Assembly: GCF_032854445.1 (NCBI RefSeq)
Contig: NC_088301.1
Span: 42,581,187 to 42,645,186 of the forward strand
DNA from: Liolophura sinensis
Taxonomy: Eukaryota; Mollusca; Polyplacophora; Chitonida; Chitonidae
Direction of reading: 5' to 3'
Length of the DNA: 64,000 nucleotides
Made by a program: the position numbers and the translations under genes. Positions 62,546 through 64,000 of the stretch are shown piece after piece (within the stretch, counting starts at the first letter, position 1; each line of letters begins with the position of its first letter). The notes beneath the pieces are model-generated. The model worked only from the letters and a program-made list of their open reading frames with translations. It made no database searches and was not told where the DNA came from.

Positions 62546-64000
62546 ACCCCATGTTCCAAGCAAACCTCAGAACACCTTTCTAAGCTCAATACAAGATGGC
62601 AAAGTTAGTCATGGACAAAATTTATTTTCTTTTAGGGTATAATGTATATCAGCTGTGACAAGCTTGCAGTTCCTGGCGTTTCGCTTACATGATGAACATG
62701 CATGTGAATAAAATATGTATGTGCATATGTGAGATTGTGTATACATGTGTGACATCATTGTTGGTCTTCTTTCACATCATTCTGTTCGTACATTTGCGCT
62801 TGTGGATTTCTAATTAGATCAGAGAGTACAGCATATTTATAAAACAGCATGTACATGTGATAGGCGGTATGTACATAACTGCCACTCATTGTATTATATT
62901 TATCCAAAGGCTCAACTTGGCTGTCTCCATTGTTTAAATTTCACACAGAAAGCTTGAGGCTATCTTTTCAGGTGTTAAATGTAATAAAATGTCTGCTAGT
63001 CCCTTTAAAGATAACAAAAAAAAAAGTGTCTCGTTTTACAAAGGGCTTGTCTAGGTTATAAAGTATATAACTTGATATATATTACCTAGTGAACTTTATG
63101 AGATTATGTCAAAATGGATGTGTGAACTATGCAGCTTTATCTCCTCATTATTGAAGTGTGTCATTGCTGTTCATAATTTTATATATATGACTGATAAAAC
63201 TCAGTTGAATTTTGATGTGAATTAATACTGTTATAAGGCTATAAGTTGGGATTTAGGGATAGAAGTTGTCAGTGTACCCCCATCCACAAAATAATAATGT
63301 AAAAATATGTGTGATAAGTTCAATTTTCATTGAAGTGAAAATTGAAACAGATTATAAGATATATCAACTTTTAACCAGTGTTACCTGTACTTATTCCTGC
63401 TGTTAGAGTATACATTTTGTACATGTATGTGAACATGCAATACGCTGATAGTCTTAGCCTTTACACTGGCACTGGTTCACTGGCAATTACATGTGTTAGC
63501 CCCATACTTACTGCCATATTTGATTGCACTGATAACAGTTCGGTTTGGAAAATGGAATACAATGCTACTTGCTCTTTGTTAGGTGCAGATGGTGGGTGTC
63601 AAGAATAGGTAGCTCTGCTGAAAGGTCCTGTAGAGTCGGCGAGAGGGGGGGTTTTTGCTTGGTTTAGATGTCTTTCATGGTTGGCTGATTACAGAGGGGT
63701 TTGTGTGTCAGCATTCTACACTGATATTTTTGTAGTGTACAAAACTGTCTGGGAGAACTGTTAAGTCTGTTTTATACTTGAACACTCAAGGAATGTAAAG
63801 CCATTAATATAAACCTGATCAAATTATAGGGCTAAAGGAACAGATTCAAAGGAAATGTCACTTCAAGCAATGTGACCATACATGTATATGGGACACTGTA
63901 AATATGAAACAAATAAGTCTAGCAGAGCATGGAATGTATCAACATTGTTGGTGTTGCATTTAAATATTTAATAATTCTTGTCTGTAAAATTTTATAGTCT

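Larger units (their letters stand above)
58540..64000. other. Right end of the window: CELSR intron, no further exon seen
   Basis: AT-rich with many TACATGTA words, a 19-base C run near 60051-60069 and the MITE fragments listed. No EGF, laminin G or other CELSR exon was found up to position 64000. Confidence 0.55.

Overview
This is a eukaryotic, animal window. Its protein genes are split by GT-AG introns. It is AT-rich and carries many copies of a tRNA-headed SINE whose tail reads back to an AAATAAATAAAT end, plus tracts rich in TACATGTA. That SINE type is what I associate with molluscs and close lophotrochozoans. A bivalve or gastropod is the best guess; the exact taxon cannot be read from here.

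Left part (1-13.9 kb): two head-to-head genes. SUCLG2 (GTP-forming succinyl-CoA ligase beta subunit, minus strand) has its first three coding exons here and runs off the left edge. DMTF1 (cyclin D-binding Myb-like transcription factor, plus strand) is complete: 17 coding exons join in frame from ATG 4223 to TAG 13605, giving about 722 residues. Its introns hold SINE copies and minisatellites.

Middle (16.2-26.6 kb): a minus-strand gene in four exons, all joined by phase-1 introns. It encodes a small secreted protein of about 234-248 residues with a CCDC3/NTR-like N-terminal domain and a C-terminal hydrophobic tail that looks like a GPI-anchor signal. Its 8.6 kb first intron holds two large tandem arrays (27 bp and 65 bp units) and a SINE that landed inside a third array.

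26.6-46.1 kb: no host coding gene could be supported. The stretch is repeat-rich: minisatellites (45, 71/56, 75 bp units), a 5'-truncated and frameshifted LINE (34.1-36.5 kb), a decayed LINE fragment between two opposed copies of another repeat, two MITE families, a TA microsatellite and a 200-N gap whose flanks share 18 bp.

Right part (46.3-64 kb): the 5' end of a CELSR/Flamingo gene (planar cell polarity adhesion GPCR). One 3.7 kb exon encodes the signal peptide, a prodomain ending in a furin-like site and nine cadherin repeats. A very long intron follows; one short candidate second exon lies near 57.84 kb. The rest of the receptor is beyond the window.

The genes are unrelated in function (mitochondrial metabolism, transcription, secreted/anchored protein, cell adhesion). 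Nothing suggests they act as a unit.
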